From: DATAMF01 sp964472565
Lineage (GTDB): Bacteria > Chloroflexota > Anaerolineae > Aggregatilineales > Aggregatilineaceae
Reading direction: 5' to 3'
Length of the DNA: 64,000 bases
NCBI GenBank assembly: GCA_964472565.1
Contig: CAYYNB010000002.1
Location: forward strand, 34,910-98,909
In this document: piece after piece, positions 1 to 8,803 of the stretch
Position numbering within the stretch: position 1 is the stretch's first letter
How the letters are laid out: the number at the start of each line of letters is the position of its first letter
Translations under genes and position numbers: made by a program
Notes under the pieces: generated by a model
Database searches by the model: none
The model's input: the letters and a program-made list of their open reading frames with translations, nothing else
What the model was told of the DNA's origin: nothing

Positions 1-1507
1 AGCGTAACAGCCACGCGATATGCCCATCCGTGAACCCGGCTTGTTTGGCTAAACACAGCAAATCGGGGGACAACTGCTCCGCCTCGCGGATGATTACCTG
101 TTCCAGCTTGACGATCTCCGCCAACTGGGTGACAAACCACAGATCGATCTGGCTGGCCTGGACCAGTTCGGCGGGCGTATGTCCGGCCCGCAGCGCTTCC
201 CACAGCGCCCAGATGCGTTCGGCGCGGGGGTGGGCCAAGCTGGTTAATTCCCCATCCCAAACGGCGTATTCCGGGGTGGGATACGGCGGGCGGGCGAGTT
301 CCAGCGAGGCCAGCCCTTTGAGCAGCGCTTCTTTAAACGTGCGCCCAATCGCCATCACTTCGCCCACCGATTTCATCTGCGGGCCGAGGCTGGGATCAAC
401 GCCGGGGAATTTTTCGAAGGCCCAGCGCGGCAGTTTGGTCACGACATAATCAATGCTCGGCTCGAAGGCGGCAACGGTGGTCCGCGTAATATCGTTGTGC
501 AGTTCATCCAGTGTGTAGCCAACCGCCAGTTGGGCCGCCAGTTTCGCAATCGGGAAGCCGGTCGCTTTGCTCGCCAGGGCCGATGAGCGGCTGACGCGCG
601 GATTCATCTCGATGACCAGCACCCGCCCATCGCGCGGGTTGACCGCAAACTGCACATTCGAGCCGCCCGTTTCAATGCCGATGGCGTGGACCACCACGTG
701 CGCCATATCCCGCAGCCGCTGGTATTCACGATCCGTGAGAGTCATCGCCGGGGCCACCGTGATCGAGTCGCCCGTATGCACGCCCATCGGATCGATGTTT
801 TCAATCGAGCAGATCACGATAAAGTTATCCGCCCGGTCGCGCATCACTTCCAGTTCAAATTCTTTCCAGCCGAGCACACTCTCTTCGATCAAAACAGTTC
901 CAACCGGGCTTTCGCGCAAGCCAAACGCCACTTTATCGTTAAAATCGTCGGGCTGGTAGGCAATGCCACCGCCGCTCCCCCCCAATGTAAAAGAGGGCCG
1001 GATCAGCAGAGGATACGATCCGATCTCGTCCGCAATGCGGCGAGCCTCCTCCAGCGAATGAGCCATTCCGCCGCGCGGCACCTCCAGCCCGGCCTGGATC
1101 ATCGTCTCCTGAAAGAGCTGGCGGTCCTCCGCGAGCTGCATCGCGCGCAAATTCGCGCCGATCAACTCAACGCCATATTTTTTAAGAATCCCGCTTTCGG
1201 CCAGCATCACCGCCGCGTTCAATCCGGTTTGCCCGCCAACAGTGGGCAGCAGCGCATCGGGGCGTTCCTGGTCAATGATCAGTTCCAGCACATCCGGCGT
1301 GATCGGTTCAATATAGGTCGCGTCCGCCAGTTCGGGGTCGGTCATAATCGTGGCGGGATTACTGTTGACCAGCACGACCCGGTAGCCCTCCGCCTTAAGC
1401 ACTTTGACCGCCTGTGTCCCGCTGTAATCAAATTCGGCGGCCTGACCGATCACAATCGGCCCGGCTCCGATCACCATAATCGTCTGAATATCGGTTCGTT
1501 TAGGCAT
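1..1507 (-). CDS. carB: Carbamoyl-phosphate synthase large subunit, N-terminal part (cut by window edge)
   Basis: This is the synthetase subunit that makes carbamoyl phosphate from ammonia, bicarbonate and two ATP for pyrimidine and arginine synthesis. About 502 residues of the roughly 1070 usual for the family are present; the rest lies beyond position 1. My translation starts MPKRTDIQTIMVIGAGPIVI and continues with the N-terminal pre-ATP-grasp fold (GQAAEFDYSGTQA), the first ATP-grasp domain (LIRPSFTLGGSGGG, VIEMNPRVSRSSALASKATG) and the start of the oligomerisation region. The ATG at 1505-1507 lies inside the last codons of carA (8-nt overlap), so the two subunits are probably translationally coupled. 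The frame is open to the window edge. Confidence 0.96.
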   Translation of the reverse strand, partial: MPKRTDIQTIMVIGAGPIVIGQAAEFDYSGTQAVKVLKAEGYRVVLVNSNPATIMTDPELADATYIEPITPDVLELIIDQERPDALLPTVGGQTGLNAAVMLAESGILKKYGVELIGANLRAMQLAEDRQLFQETMIQAGLEVPRGGMAHSLEEARRIADEIGSYPLLIRPSFTLGGSGGGIAYQPDDFNDKVAFGLRESPVGTVLIEESVLGWKEFELEVMRDRADNFIVICSIENIDPMGVHTGDSITVAPAMTLTDREYQRLRDMAHVVVHAIGIETGGSNVQFAVNPRDGRVLVIEMNPRVSRSSALASKATGFPIAKLAAQLAVGYTLDELHNDITRTTVAAFEPSIDYVVTKLPRWAFEKFPGVDPSLGPQMKSVGEVMAIGRTFKEALLKGLASLELARPPYPTPEYAVWDGELTSLAHPRAERIWALWEALRAGHTPAELVQASQIDLWFVTQLAEIVKLEQVIIREAEQLSPDLLCLAKQAGFTDGHIAWLLR

Positions 1508-2648
1508 AGGTCACCGCCATCATCTTCACAAACTCCGCAAACAGGGGATCGCAGTCATGCGGGCCGGGCGCGGCTTCGGGATGGTATTGGATACTGAGCG
1601 CTGGCAGGCTGGTATGGCGCATTCCTTCGCAGCAGCCGTCATTTAAGTTGATATGTGTGACCTCGACTTCCGGCGGCAGGGTGGCTGGATCAACCGCGTA
1701 ATTATGGTTGTGCGCGCTGATCTCCACCCGCCCGGTGGGCAGATACTTCACGGGCTGGTTGCCGCCATGATGTCCAAATTTGAGCCGGTAGGTTTGGCCG
1801 CCGAAGGCCTGCCCCAGAATCTGGTGCCCCAAACAGATGCCGAAGATCGGCACGCGGCCCAACAGATCGCGCGTCGTTTGTACGGTGTCGGGCAGCGCCG
1901 ACGGATCGCCGGGGCCATTGCTCAAAAAAACACCATCAGGCCGCAGCGCCAGCACCTCCGCGGCGGATGTCATAGCCGGGACAACGGTCACATGGCACCC
2001 ATAAGCAGCAAAACGCCGCAGAATATTGTGTTTGATCCCAAAGTCATACGCGACCACATGCAGTCTGCCCGCTGGCACCTCAGGTTTGGCCCATTGGCGA
2101 AATTCCCAGTCGGAACTGGTCGGGTTATCCCAGTGATACAGACTTTTGCACGATACGGCGCGAACCATATCAATCCCGTCCAGCCCGTTCCAGCCCTGCG
2201 CCTGCGCCACAAGATCATCATCCGACAGTCCGGTTTCTGTCGAAAGCACACCCTTCAGACTGCCCCCATCGCGCAGGCGGCGTGTGAGCGCCCGTGTATC
2301 AATCCCGCTGATGCCGATCACCCCCTGGGCCTCCAACCAGTCACCCAGGCTCCGCGTGGCACGCCAGTTCGACACAACCGGGCTGAGTTCACGTACAATA
2401 AGCCCGCTCAAAAAAATCTGGCGGGCTTCATCATCTTCATCATTAATGCCGGTATTGCCGATCTGCGGGGCGGTCATGACCACCAATTGCCCCGCATAAC
2501 TGGGATCGGTGAGAATTTCCTGATACCCGGTGAGGCTGGTATTAAACACCACCTCTCCGACCTGTGTGCTACCTGTGCCAAACGCTGTTCCACGCCACAC
2601 GCTGCCATCCGCCAGCGCTAATCGTGCCGTTCTGTCCCTGATGATCAT
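1500..2648 (-). CDS. carA: Carbamoyl-phosphate synthase small (glutaminase) subunit
   Basis: CarA hydrolyses glutamine and channels ammonia to CarB. The 382 residues match the family length. The N-terminal CPSase small-chain domain contains VVFNTSLTGYQEILTDPSY. The C-terminal class I glutaminase domain has the nucleophile Cys272 in GICLGHQ and the partners His356 and Glu358 in QYHPE. I chose ATG 2648 (MIIRDRTARLALADG) over an in-frame upstream ATG at 2729: it is preceded by AGGTGG, and the extra 27 residues do not look like the family. carB overlaps its 3' end by 8 nt. About 110 nt separate it from kdpE upstream, so it probably has its own promoter. Confidence 0.97.
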   Translation of the reverse strand: MIIRDRTARLALADGSVWRGTAFGTGSTQVGEVVFNTSLTGYQEILTDPSYAGQLVVMTAPQIGNTGINDEDDEARQIFLSGLIVRELSPVVSNWRATRSLGDWLEAQGVIGISGIDTRALTRRLRDGGSLKGVLSTETGLSDDDLVAQAQGWNGLDGIDMVRAVSCKSLYHWDNPTSSDWEFRQWAKPEVPAGRLHVVAYDFGIKHNILRRFAAYGCHVTVVPAMTSAAEVLALRPDGVFLSNGPGDPSALPDTVQTTRDLLGRVPIFGICLGHQILGQAFGGQTYRLKFGHHGGNQPVKYLPTGRVEISAHNHNYAVDPATLPPEVEVTHINLNDGCCEGMRHTSLPALSIQYHPEAAPGPHDCDPLFAEFVKMMAVTYA

Positions 2649-2761
2649 GGCCCACCTGTTATGATTTGAGAATTCGTTAATACATAACGTGATCTCCCCC
2701 AATCGACTAGGTGTATTTTGACTAAACATCCGCGGGGGTGTTTATTTGTATGGAATTGAGG

Positions 2762-3457
2762 TCATAGGTTGGCGCGCAGCCGGTAGCCGACGCCGGGTTC
2801 AGTGAGGATATACTGCGGGCGCGCGGGTTCCACTTCCAGCTTGCTGCGTAGATTGCTCATATTGACGCGCAGCAGATGTTTTTCTTGCTCATAGCCCGGT
2901 CCCCAGACTTCTTTCAGCAACTGGTGGTGGGTCAGCACTTTTCCGGCGTATTTGATGAGCACGCGCAGCAGGGTATATTCCGTCGGCGTAAGCTGCACTT
3001 CCTGGTTTTTTAGCTCAACAACCCGGCGTGCCAGATCAACTTTGAGGTCGCCCAGGGTAAAGATGGCGGTGTCATCCTGCTGCGATACCACATGCCGCAG
3101 CGCCACGCGCAGCCGGGCCATGAGTTCACCGACACCAAACGGCTTGGTCAGGTAATCATCCGCCCCCGCATCCAGCGCCGCGATTTTGTCTTCTTCGTGT
3201 TCTCGAACCGAAAGGATAATGATGGGGATTTCAGTCCATTCGCGCAGTTGTCGGGTGACTTCCACACCATCAATATCAGGCAGCCCCAGATCGAGAATAA
3301 CCAGATCAGGATGGTGAGCGATCACGGCTTGGAGCGCCGTCTGTCCGTTTTCCGCCTCCAGAATGAGATAGCCGTGTGCGGTTAAAGAGGTTCTCAGGAA
3401 GCGTCGAATAGCGCGATCATCATCGACCACCAAAACATGGGGTTGTGCTTCTGCCAT
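2762..3457 (-). CDS. kdpE: OmpR-family response regulator, KdpE-type
   Basis: A 231-residue response regulator. The receiver domain (about 7-118) has the acidic pocket VVDDD, phospho-acceptor Asp56 in ILDLG and the conserved Lys in DDYLTKPF. The C-terminal winged helix (about 130-228) has LTPTEYTLLRVL and VGYRL, typical of OmpR/KdpE. It very likely pairs with the KdpD kinase encoded upstream on the same strand, with a potassium permease gene between them. I start at ATG 3457 because GGAGG sits 10 nt upstream; an ATG at 3481 would add eight residues. A perfect 11-bp inverted repeat lies between the permease gene and this one. The KdpE assignment rests on the KdpD neighbour as well as on sequence. 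Confidence 0.9.
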   Translation of the reverse strand: MAEAQPHVLVVDDDRAIRRFLRTSLTAHGYLILEAENGQTALQAVIAHHPDLVILDLGLPDIDGVEVTRQLREWTEIPIIILSVREHEEDKIAALDAGADDYLTKPFGVGELMARLRVALRHVVSQQDDTAIFTLGDLKVDLARRVVELKNQEVQLTPTEYTLLRVLIKYAGKVLTHHQLLKEVWGPGYEQEKHLLRVNMSNLRSKLEVEPARPQYILTEPGVGYRLRANL

Positions 3458-3523
3458 CGAGGATGAGCCTCCTTCAAACATCCCGGTTACTTTAATTCAA
3501 GCGCAGCTTGGTTACACACGCAA

Positions 3524-3556
3524 GAGCCGGATGGACTGGATTCAGCCATCCGGCTC
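3524..3556. terminator. Strong inverted repeat between kimA-like gene and kdpE
   Basis: GAGCCGGATGG at 3524-3534 pairs perfectly with CCATCCGGCTC at 3546-3556 around an 11-nt loop. It lies just after the permease stop and before kdpE. Neither side has a clear U-run, so it could be an imperfect terminator, an mRNA-stabilising hairpin or a processing site that lowers kdpE relative to the permease. Confidence 0.6.
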
Positions 3557-3584
3557 ATTCTATCATCCTGAGAGAACCGGCGAA

Positions 3585-5531
3585 TTACGCTTTTTGCTCC
3601 ACAGTTTCTTCAGCCAGAACACCATTCCGCCGGATTTGGTAGGGAACACTCGTGATCACGACATTTTTCATCCGGCTTAATCCCAGGTTGAAAAGCACGG
3701 CTGTGTTTTGGTGGAGTGCCTGTTCCCAGAAGGTATCCATCGCCAGATGTCCCATGATGAGGTGTACAAAACTGCCCGGCACCTGCTCTTGCAGCTCTTC
3801 GATATACTGTTTCAGCGGTTCAGCCAGCAGCCGGTAAGGTGAGGGGATAATCACGAGTTCCCCTTCGCCAACGCGCTGTTCCCACTTGCGGCGGACCGCC
3901 TCAACCTTGTCCGGGTTGACAGCGATATGTACCGCATGCCAGGGATGGTCCATCGACTTGGCGAAGTTGACCATCTGCGCGGTTTCGGCGTGGACATCAT
4001 CCACCAGAATAATCGTCTGGACCGCGCGCTTCTCCACATCCACCGGCACACCTTCCAGGCTGAGTAGCCGGGCGACATCCCGGTAATGATAGTGGATGCG
4101 GAAGAAAATATACACCAGGGTCGGTATCAGGAGGCACACAAACCACGCCCCGCTCGTGAACTTGGTCACGGCGAACACGATCATGACGATGCCCGTGCAG
4201 ACGGCACCAAATCCACTGATAAACATCTTCAACCGCCAATGCGGATCGTAACGCATGACGGTTTCACGTCCAGGCACTTCCTCGCCGGGTCGAAGCTTGC
4301 CAATCTTCCGCATTCGAATGACCATCCCGGCCTGTGACATGGTAAAGCTCAGAAAAACGCCAATCGCATAGAGCGGGATAAGCGAGGTTGTACGCGCATT
4401 CCCTACAATCACTAAAAGGGATGCAAACGTGGCTAAACCCATAATACCCCAGGAAAAAACGAGGCGACTCCCGCGATAGGTAAGCTGGCGTGGCAAGAAA
4501 CCATCGCCAGCGTGCAGCGCAGCCAAACGCGGAAAATCAGCATAGCTGGTATTCGCGGCCATCAACAGAATGAGGGCCGTGCCGACCAGTACCATAAGGT
4601 ATATCGGACTGCCTTCGCCGTAGATGGTGCGGCTGATTTGAGAAATAACCGTTTCTGTTTCACTTGGCATCGCATGAATTTGATGCGCCAGGAAAGTGAT
4701 GCCTAAAAACATGATGATGAGTGAGCTGCTCATCCACACCAATGTAATCGCAGCGTTCCGGCTGCGGGGTTCTTTGAATGCCGTGATCCCGTTTGAGATG
4801 GCTTCGATCCCCGTCAAGGCCGTACACCCACTGGAAAAGGCCCGTAAGACTAAAAACAACGTCAGCGCTTGCCCGCCCTCATGCATCATTTCAACGTCAA
4901 CGACGTTCGGGAGATCGCCCATCGCATACCGGATCGCGCCCACGATCAGCGTCAAAAACATCGATCCCAGAAAGAAAAAGGTGGGAATGGCGAAAATACG
5001 CCCACTTTCTTTGACGCCGCGCAGATTGACGAGAGTCATCACACCAATCACGCCAACCGCAAGCTCGACGCGGTAAGGATACAAGCCATGAAAACCGGAT
5101 GTGATCTGGGCCACGCCCGCCGAGATACTCACGGCTACCGTCAAAATGTAATCGGTCAATAAGGCGGCACCGGCGATCTGTGCCGGAAGTTCACCCAGGT
5201 TATCACGGGCGACGATGTAAGCGCCGCCCCCATTGGGATAAGCAAAAATCGTCTGGCGATAAGAAATCGTCACAATCGTCAATAGGATAGCAATGGCGAT
5301 AGCGATGGGTAGTGACAACCCTAATGTAGCCGCACTCGTCCCCGCCAGCGCAAGGATAATGAGAATTTCTTCTGTCGCATACGCCGTCGAAGACAATGCA
5401 TCCGACGCAAATACGGCCAGTCCAATCGGGTTACTCACCACCTGATGCGGCAGCGCTTTGGTTTCGAGCGGTTTGCCAATGAGTAAACGCGATAACGATA
5501 TGCGCGATTTTGTTGCAGTTGGTGTTGCCAT
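3585..5531 (-). CDS. kimA: APC-superfamily potassium permease, KimA (YdaO)-like
   Basis: Predicted potassium importer of the inner membrane. The 648 residues follow the KimA layout: a short cytosolic N-terminus with LLIGKPL, the signature SDALSSTAYATEE, about 12 membrane segments including SYRQTIFAYPNGGGAYIVA and AFSSGCTALTGIEAISN, then a soluble UspA-like C-terminal domain (about residues 500-648, from IILVDDVHAETAQMV). These motifs closely resemble B. subtilis KimA as I remember it; that protein is inhibited by c-di-AMP. I start at ATG 5531 (MATPTATKSR) rather than the upstream ATG at 5594, which would lie inside a terminator-like hairpin of the leader. Its position between kdpD and kdpE supports a role in K+ uptake. 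A generic amino-acid permease is the less likely alternative. Confidence 0.87.
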   Translation of the reverse strand: MATPTATKSRISLSRLLIGKPLETKALPHQVVSNPIGLAVFASDALSSTAYATEEILIILALAGTSAATLGLSLPIAIAIAILLTIVTISYRQTIFAYPNGGGAYIVARDNLGELPAQIAGAALLTDYILTVAVSISAGVAQITSGFHGLYPYRVELAVGVIGVMTLVNLRGVKESGRIFAIPTFFFLGSMFLTLIVGAIRYAMGDLPNVVDVEMMHEGGQALTLFLVLRAFSSGCTALTGIEAISNGITAFKEPRSRNAAITLVWMSSSLIIMFLGITFLAHQIHAMPSETETVISQISRTIYGEGSPIYLMVLVGTALILLMAANTSYADFPRLAALHAGDGFLPRQLTYRGSRLVFSWGIMGLATFASLLVIVGNARTTSLIPLYAIGVFLSFTMSQAGMVIRMRKIGKLRPGEEVPGRETVMRYDPHWRLKMFISGFGAVCTGIVMIVFAVTKFTSGAWFVCLLIPTLVYIFFRIHYHYRDVARLLSLEGVPVDVEKRAVQTIILVDDVHAETAQMVNFAKSMDHPWHAVHIAVNPDKVEAVRRKWEQRVGEGELVIIPSPYRLLAEPLKQYIEELQEQVPGSFVHLIMGHLAMDTFWEQALHQNTAVLFNLGLSRMKNVVITSVPYQIRRNGVLAEETVEQKA

Positions 5532-5572
5532 GGAGACAAGTATCCCTTGTATCTTGTATCTTGCACTAAAGA

Positions 5573-5642
5573 GGCCCGAACTGCTTCGGGCCATCTCTGC
5601 CTGTTATGCTGATCTGTTGGGTAAATTCCCGGACCGGCAGAG
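5573..5642 (-). promoter_or_regulatory. Attenuator-like structured leader of the kimA-like gene
   Basis: On the minus strand the leader can form CTCTGCC (5642-5636) with GGCAGAG (5601-5595). Alternatively AGAG plus GGCCCGAA (5592-5585) pairs with TTCGGGCC (5580-5573), followed by TCTTT, which is terminator-like. The two foldings share the AGAG segment, so they exclude each other, as in a riboswitch or attenuator expression platform. It ends about 40 nt before the ATG. I could not match it to the ydaO/c-di-AMP riboswitch consensus from memory. It might instead be only the kdpD terminator. Confidence 0.5.
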
Positions 5643-5666
5643 TGGCACGGCTCCGAGTGATGACTG

Positions 5667-5734
5667 ATTATCCTATAAAGCCAATCAAGAAGGGTTCAAG
5701 AAACAGCCCAAAGGTGTCAAGAAAATATCAAGAA
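5667..5734 (-). promoter_or_regulatory. Four phased direct repeats (putative KdpE sites) and promoter of the kimA-like gene
   Basis: Read on the minus strand, TTCTTGA occurs four times, at 5734-5728, 5723-5717, 5702-5696 and 5691-5685. The repeat starts are 11, 21 and 11 bp apart, so all lie on one DNA face. A -10-like GATAAT (5672-5667) follows 12 nt after the last repeat. Seven-base direct repeats with an 11-bp period next to a -10 box are the classic OmpR/PhoB-family architecture, in which the last repeat replaces the -35. The regulator is inferred to be the neighbouring KdpE. The same layout occurs at 8717-8784. Confidence 0.7.
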
Positions 5735-5750
5735 GATACGGCGTTTAGGT

Positions 5751-8336
5751 TTACCCACCTGTCGCTTCAGACTCAGCAACCGGCAAGGTAAACGCAAATA
5801 GGGTTCCGCCCTCCACCCGATTGTGCGCCCAAATCTGTCCGCCCAGCAGTTCGACAATACCTTTGCTGATCGACAGCCCCAGCCCTGTCCCGCTCGAATC
5901 ATTGGACTGTTGAACCCGGTAGAATTTGTCAAAAACGAGTTCTAATTCAGATGGAGGAATACCAACCCCTTGATCAATCACCTCGATAACCACATGGTGC
6001 TCATCGGTATAAGCGCGAATCTCAATCGGTGTATCCGGCGGTGAATATTTCACCGCGTTATCAACCAGATTAACCAGCGCCTGTGCGCCCAGAACGAGAT
6101 CAATGGCAACCGGTGGCAACTGATGAGATACATCCATTCTAATCTCGCGGTGGCGTAAACGGCTGGACATTTGCGTGAGGGTCACGCCAACCAGGTCCTG
6201 AACATCACACGCTTCCAGCGACAGTTTGATGGCTCCCGATTCCAGGCGAGTCATGTTAAGCAAATTGCTCACCAGCCGGTTTAAGCGCTCAGCTTCTTCT
6301 AAGGCCATACCCACTAATTCCTGACGCGCATTCGCCGTCAGAACAGGATCATCGTCTCGTAAGCTGCTCAACGCGCCCGTAATCGAGGAAAGCGGCGTGC
6401 GCAAATTATGCGAGACGGAATTCAGGAGGGCGGTTTGCAATTTTTCGGCTTCGCGCAAAAGTTGAGCCTGCCGCGCATTATTTGCCAGTTGGACCCCCTC
6501 AATGGCTAAGGCCACCTGACTGAGCAGCGCTTCCAGCAGCCGCTGTTGATCACGGTTTAAGGCTTCGTTATTTGCCTTGAATCCCATCACCCCAATCACG
6601 CCTTGTGCGGTTTTGAGTGGCATATAACGGGCTTCCACTGACGCTAAGGTCGTGGTGCCTTGCCCCGCGATCTGCCCGCGTTTAAAGACCCAGTTGGCTA
6701 CCTCTTGATCAACCGGAAACTGTGGGCTGCGCGAGCGAAGGATAAGGGTGTCCTCCTTTGGCAAAAAAACGGCAATGTCACAATGGAAGAGTTCAATCAA
6801 ATGGCGCATCGCGATTTGGATCACCGCCTCCAGATCAACCGCCGTTGTCAGATCGCGGCTCAGATCATACAGCGCCGCCGTATGGATTTCACGGTGTTTG
6901 GCTGCTTCCGCCTGCTCACGCTCACGGACCGCGAGGGTGCTGATCACCAGGCCCACCATGAGCAGGCCGAAAAAGGTCAAAAAATACTGGGCATCCGAAA
7001 CCGAGAGGGTCAAACGCGGCGGCACCATAAAAAAGTCGAAAGCCAGCACACTAAGCACCACCGTGAGAACTGATGATCCCCGTCCCCAGCGCGTGGCGGC
7101 GACCACCACCGCCAGCAAATAAAGCATCACCAAATTCGTCGGATCGAGGATCAGGTGGATGGGCTGTCCAATGACCGATACGAATACCACCAATCCAATG
7201 CTGTAGAGATACTGCCTCCAGGCATGCGCGGCTTCCGCTGTCGAGCGGGGCGCATTATATTGTGTTTCTGGCGTTGCACTGATCACATAAACATTGATGT
7301 CGCCGCTGTGATGAATAATCCGATCAACCACCGTCTCCCGAAAGATATGCGTCCAATGCAACCCCCATGATTTCCCAACAATGATCTGGGTGATATTGTG
7401 TGATCGGGCGTACTGAAGAATGGAGTCGGATATGGTTTGTCCGGGTATCGTCACCGCTCTTGCTCCCAGTTCTTCTGCTAAACGCATCGTTTTCATCACT
7501 CGATCTCGATCCTGATCCGACAACCGGGCAGCGCGAGGCGTTTCAACATGGAGCACAAACCACTCTGCATTTAATTGATTCGCGAGGCGTCGTCCGGTTC
7601 GTACCAACCGCTCGCTGAGAGGATTCGGGCTGATCGCCACAAGCAGACGATCCGTTGCGGCCCACGTGTAAAAAATAGAATGCGCTTTTTTGTAAGCCCG
7701 CATTTGTTCATCAACGCGAGCCGCCGTGTGGCGGAGCGCCATCTCACGCAGCGCGATCAGATTGCCCGCGCGGTAAAACTTTTCTGCATCTTCAGGGGGA
7801 CAAACTTTGCCTTCGCGAAACCGTTGAATGAGTTCTTCGGGCGGTAAATCAACTAACTCAATCTCGTCTACCATGTCGAGGATACGGTCAGGCACGGTTT
7901 CATACACAATCGTGCCGGTAATCTGAGCCACAACATCATTCAGACTTTCCAGATTTTGGATGTTGACGGTGGTATAGACGTTAACGCCTGCGGACAGAAG
8001 TTCTTCAATATCCTGATACCGCTTTGCATGGCGTGCCCCCGGCGCATTGGCATGGGCTAATTCATCAACGAGCACAAGCTGCGGCTTGCGAGCAAGGATA
8101 GCATCCGTATCTATTTCGGTTTGTGCCGGTCCACTTTGCCGCTGGGGAATGACCTCAAGCCCTCGCAGAAGCGCTTCTATCTCCTGAGAACCGTGTGTCT
8201 CCACATAACCAACCAGCACATCAACTTTTTCCTGGCGGCGCTGATGGGCCGCTTCTAACATCGCGTAGGTTTTACCAACACCGGCTGCATATCCCAGGAA
8301 AAGCTTTAGCTTGCCGCGCAGTTGTCGCTCGCTCAT
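5751..8336 (-). CDS. kdpD: Sensor histidine kinase KdpD
   Basis: Full-length membrane sensor kinase (861 residues). In order it has: the KdpD N-terminal domain with Walker A GYAAGVGKT (15-23) and Walker B-like LVLVDELAHANAPG; a UspA-like domain (about 230-350); four closely spaced membrane segments (about 385-480); a GAF domain (about 510-620); HisKA with phospho-acceptor His643 in SVSHNLRTP; and HATPase_c with NLVDNAVKYS and GTGLGLSI. KdpD classically senses low potassium or salt stress and phosphorylates KdpE. It appears to share a transcript with the small membrane protein upstream (60-nt gap). No kdpFABC pump genes are in the window; the nearest transporter is the KimA-like permease. Confidence 0.96.
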   Translation of the reverse strand: MSERQLRGKLKLFLGYAAGVGKTYAMLEAAHQRRQEKVDVLVGYVETHGSQEIEALLRGLEVIPQRQSGPAQTEIDTDAILARKPQLVLVDELAHANAPGARHAKRYQDIEELLSAGVNVYTTVNIQNLESLNDVVAQITGTIVYETVPDRILDMVDEIELVDLPPEELIQRFREGKVCPPEDAEKFYRAGNLIALREMALRHTAARVDEQMRAYKKAHSIFYTWAATDRLLVAISPNPLSERLVRTGRRLANQLNAEWFVLHVETPRAARLSDQDRDRVMKTMRLAEELGARAVTIPGQTISDSILQYARSHNITQIIVGKSWGLHWTHIFRETVVDRIIHHSGDINVYVISATPETQYNAPRSTAEAAHAWRQYLYSIGLVVFVSVIGQPIHLILDPTNLVMLYLLAVVVAATRWGRGSSVLTVVLSVLAFDFFMVPPRLTLSVSDAQYFLTFFGLLMVGLVISTLAVREREQAEAAKHREIHTAALYDLSRDLTTAVDLEAVIQIAMRHLIELFHCDIAVFLPKEDTLILRSRSPQFPVDQEVANWVFKRGQIAGQGTTTLASVEARYMPLKTAQGVIGVMGFKANNEALNRDQQRLLEALLSQVALAIEGVQLANNARQAQLLREAEKLQTALLNSVSHNLRTPLSSITGALSSLRDDDPVLTANARQELVGMALEEAERLNRLVSNLLNMTRLESGAIKLSLEACDVQDLVGVTLTQMSSRLRHREIRMDVSHQLPPVAIDLVLGAQALVNLVDNAVKYSPPDTPIEIRAYTDEHHVVIEVIDQGVGIPPSELELVFDKFYRVQQSNDSSGTGLGLSISKGIVELLGGQIWAHNRVEGGTLFAFTLPVAESEATGG

Positions 8337-8396
8337 GGGGTTTGTGTTCCTTTACATACAACGCTCCTTCTACTATTTTATCCGGCCCGCCCCAAT

Positions 8397-8675
8397 TTAG
8401 TCGTTGCCAACTTCATGCTGAAGTATGCTTGTTCGGCCAGCGCTATAACTCTGAGCTTGGGGCTGCGGCTCTGGTTTTACAGCAGTGGTTTCATCTTCCA
8501 GCAGCCTTGTATTGGATTGAACCCACAGAGCGACCAACGTATAAATGAGTCCCGTGACGACAAGCAGCGCGACTTTATGCCCGGCGGGGCTGAGATGAAG
8601 CGCATGCTGGATGAGCAAAAAACCGATTGCCAACGGCAGTATGACATACAATCTGGTCCACGATTTGGATAACAT
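8397..8675 (-). CDS. Small two-helix membrane protein upstream of kdpD
   Basis: A 92-residue protein of unknown function. Two hydrophobic helices are visible (about 9-27 and 35-52), followed by a polar Pro/Gln-rich tail. The ATG at 8675 has GGGAAAA upstream. It lies 60 nt before kdpD on the same strand and directly downstream of the repeat-bearing promoter at 8717-8784, so it is probably the first gene of the kdpD transcript. It is not similar to KdpF (about 29 residues) beyond being small and hydrophobic. A role as a KdpD accessory or sensor peptide is only a guess. Confidence 0.65.
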   Translation of the reverse strand: MLSKSWTRLYVILPLAIGFLLIQHALHLSPAGHKVALLVVTGLIYTLVALWVQSNTRLLEDETTAVKPEPQPQAQSYSAGRTSILQHEVGND

Positions 8676-8716
8676 GGCGTTTTTTCCCGTCTAAATCGCA
8701 AGTGCAGCGTGCCAGA

Positions 8717-8784
8717 ATCTTAGCCAGTCTTGCGTCAAAGAGGCGTCAAAATAACGGATAGACGGGTCAAGGAACTATCAAGTT
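8717..8784 (-). promoter_or_regulatory. Four phased direct repeats (putative KdpE sites) and promoter of the kdpD operon
   Basis: On the minus strand, TTGA-ended heptads lie at 8784-8778 (AACTTGA), 8773-8767 (TCCTTGA), 8752-8746 (ATTTTGA) and 8741-8735 (TCTTTGA). Spacing is 11, 21 and 11 bp, exactly as upstream of the kimA-like gene. A -10-like TAAGAT (8722-8717) again follows 12 nt after the last repeat. The individual repeats are weaker than at 5685-5734. The inference is autoregulation of the sensor operon by KdpE. Confidence 0.62.
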
Positions 8785-8803
8785 TTGCGAAGCGGGCAAA
8801 CGC

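Noticed and set aside
5532..5665. ydaO-type c-di-AMP riboswitch before the kimA-like gene
   Set aside because: Expected from the gene, but I could not find the conserved GGGGUGAAUC-type segments. I only report an attenuator-like structure.
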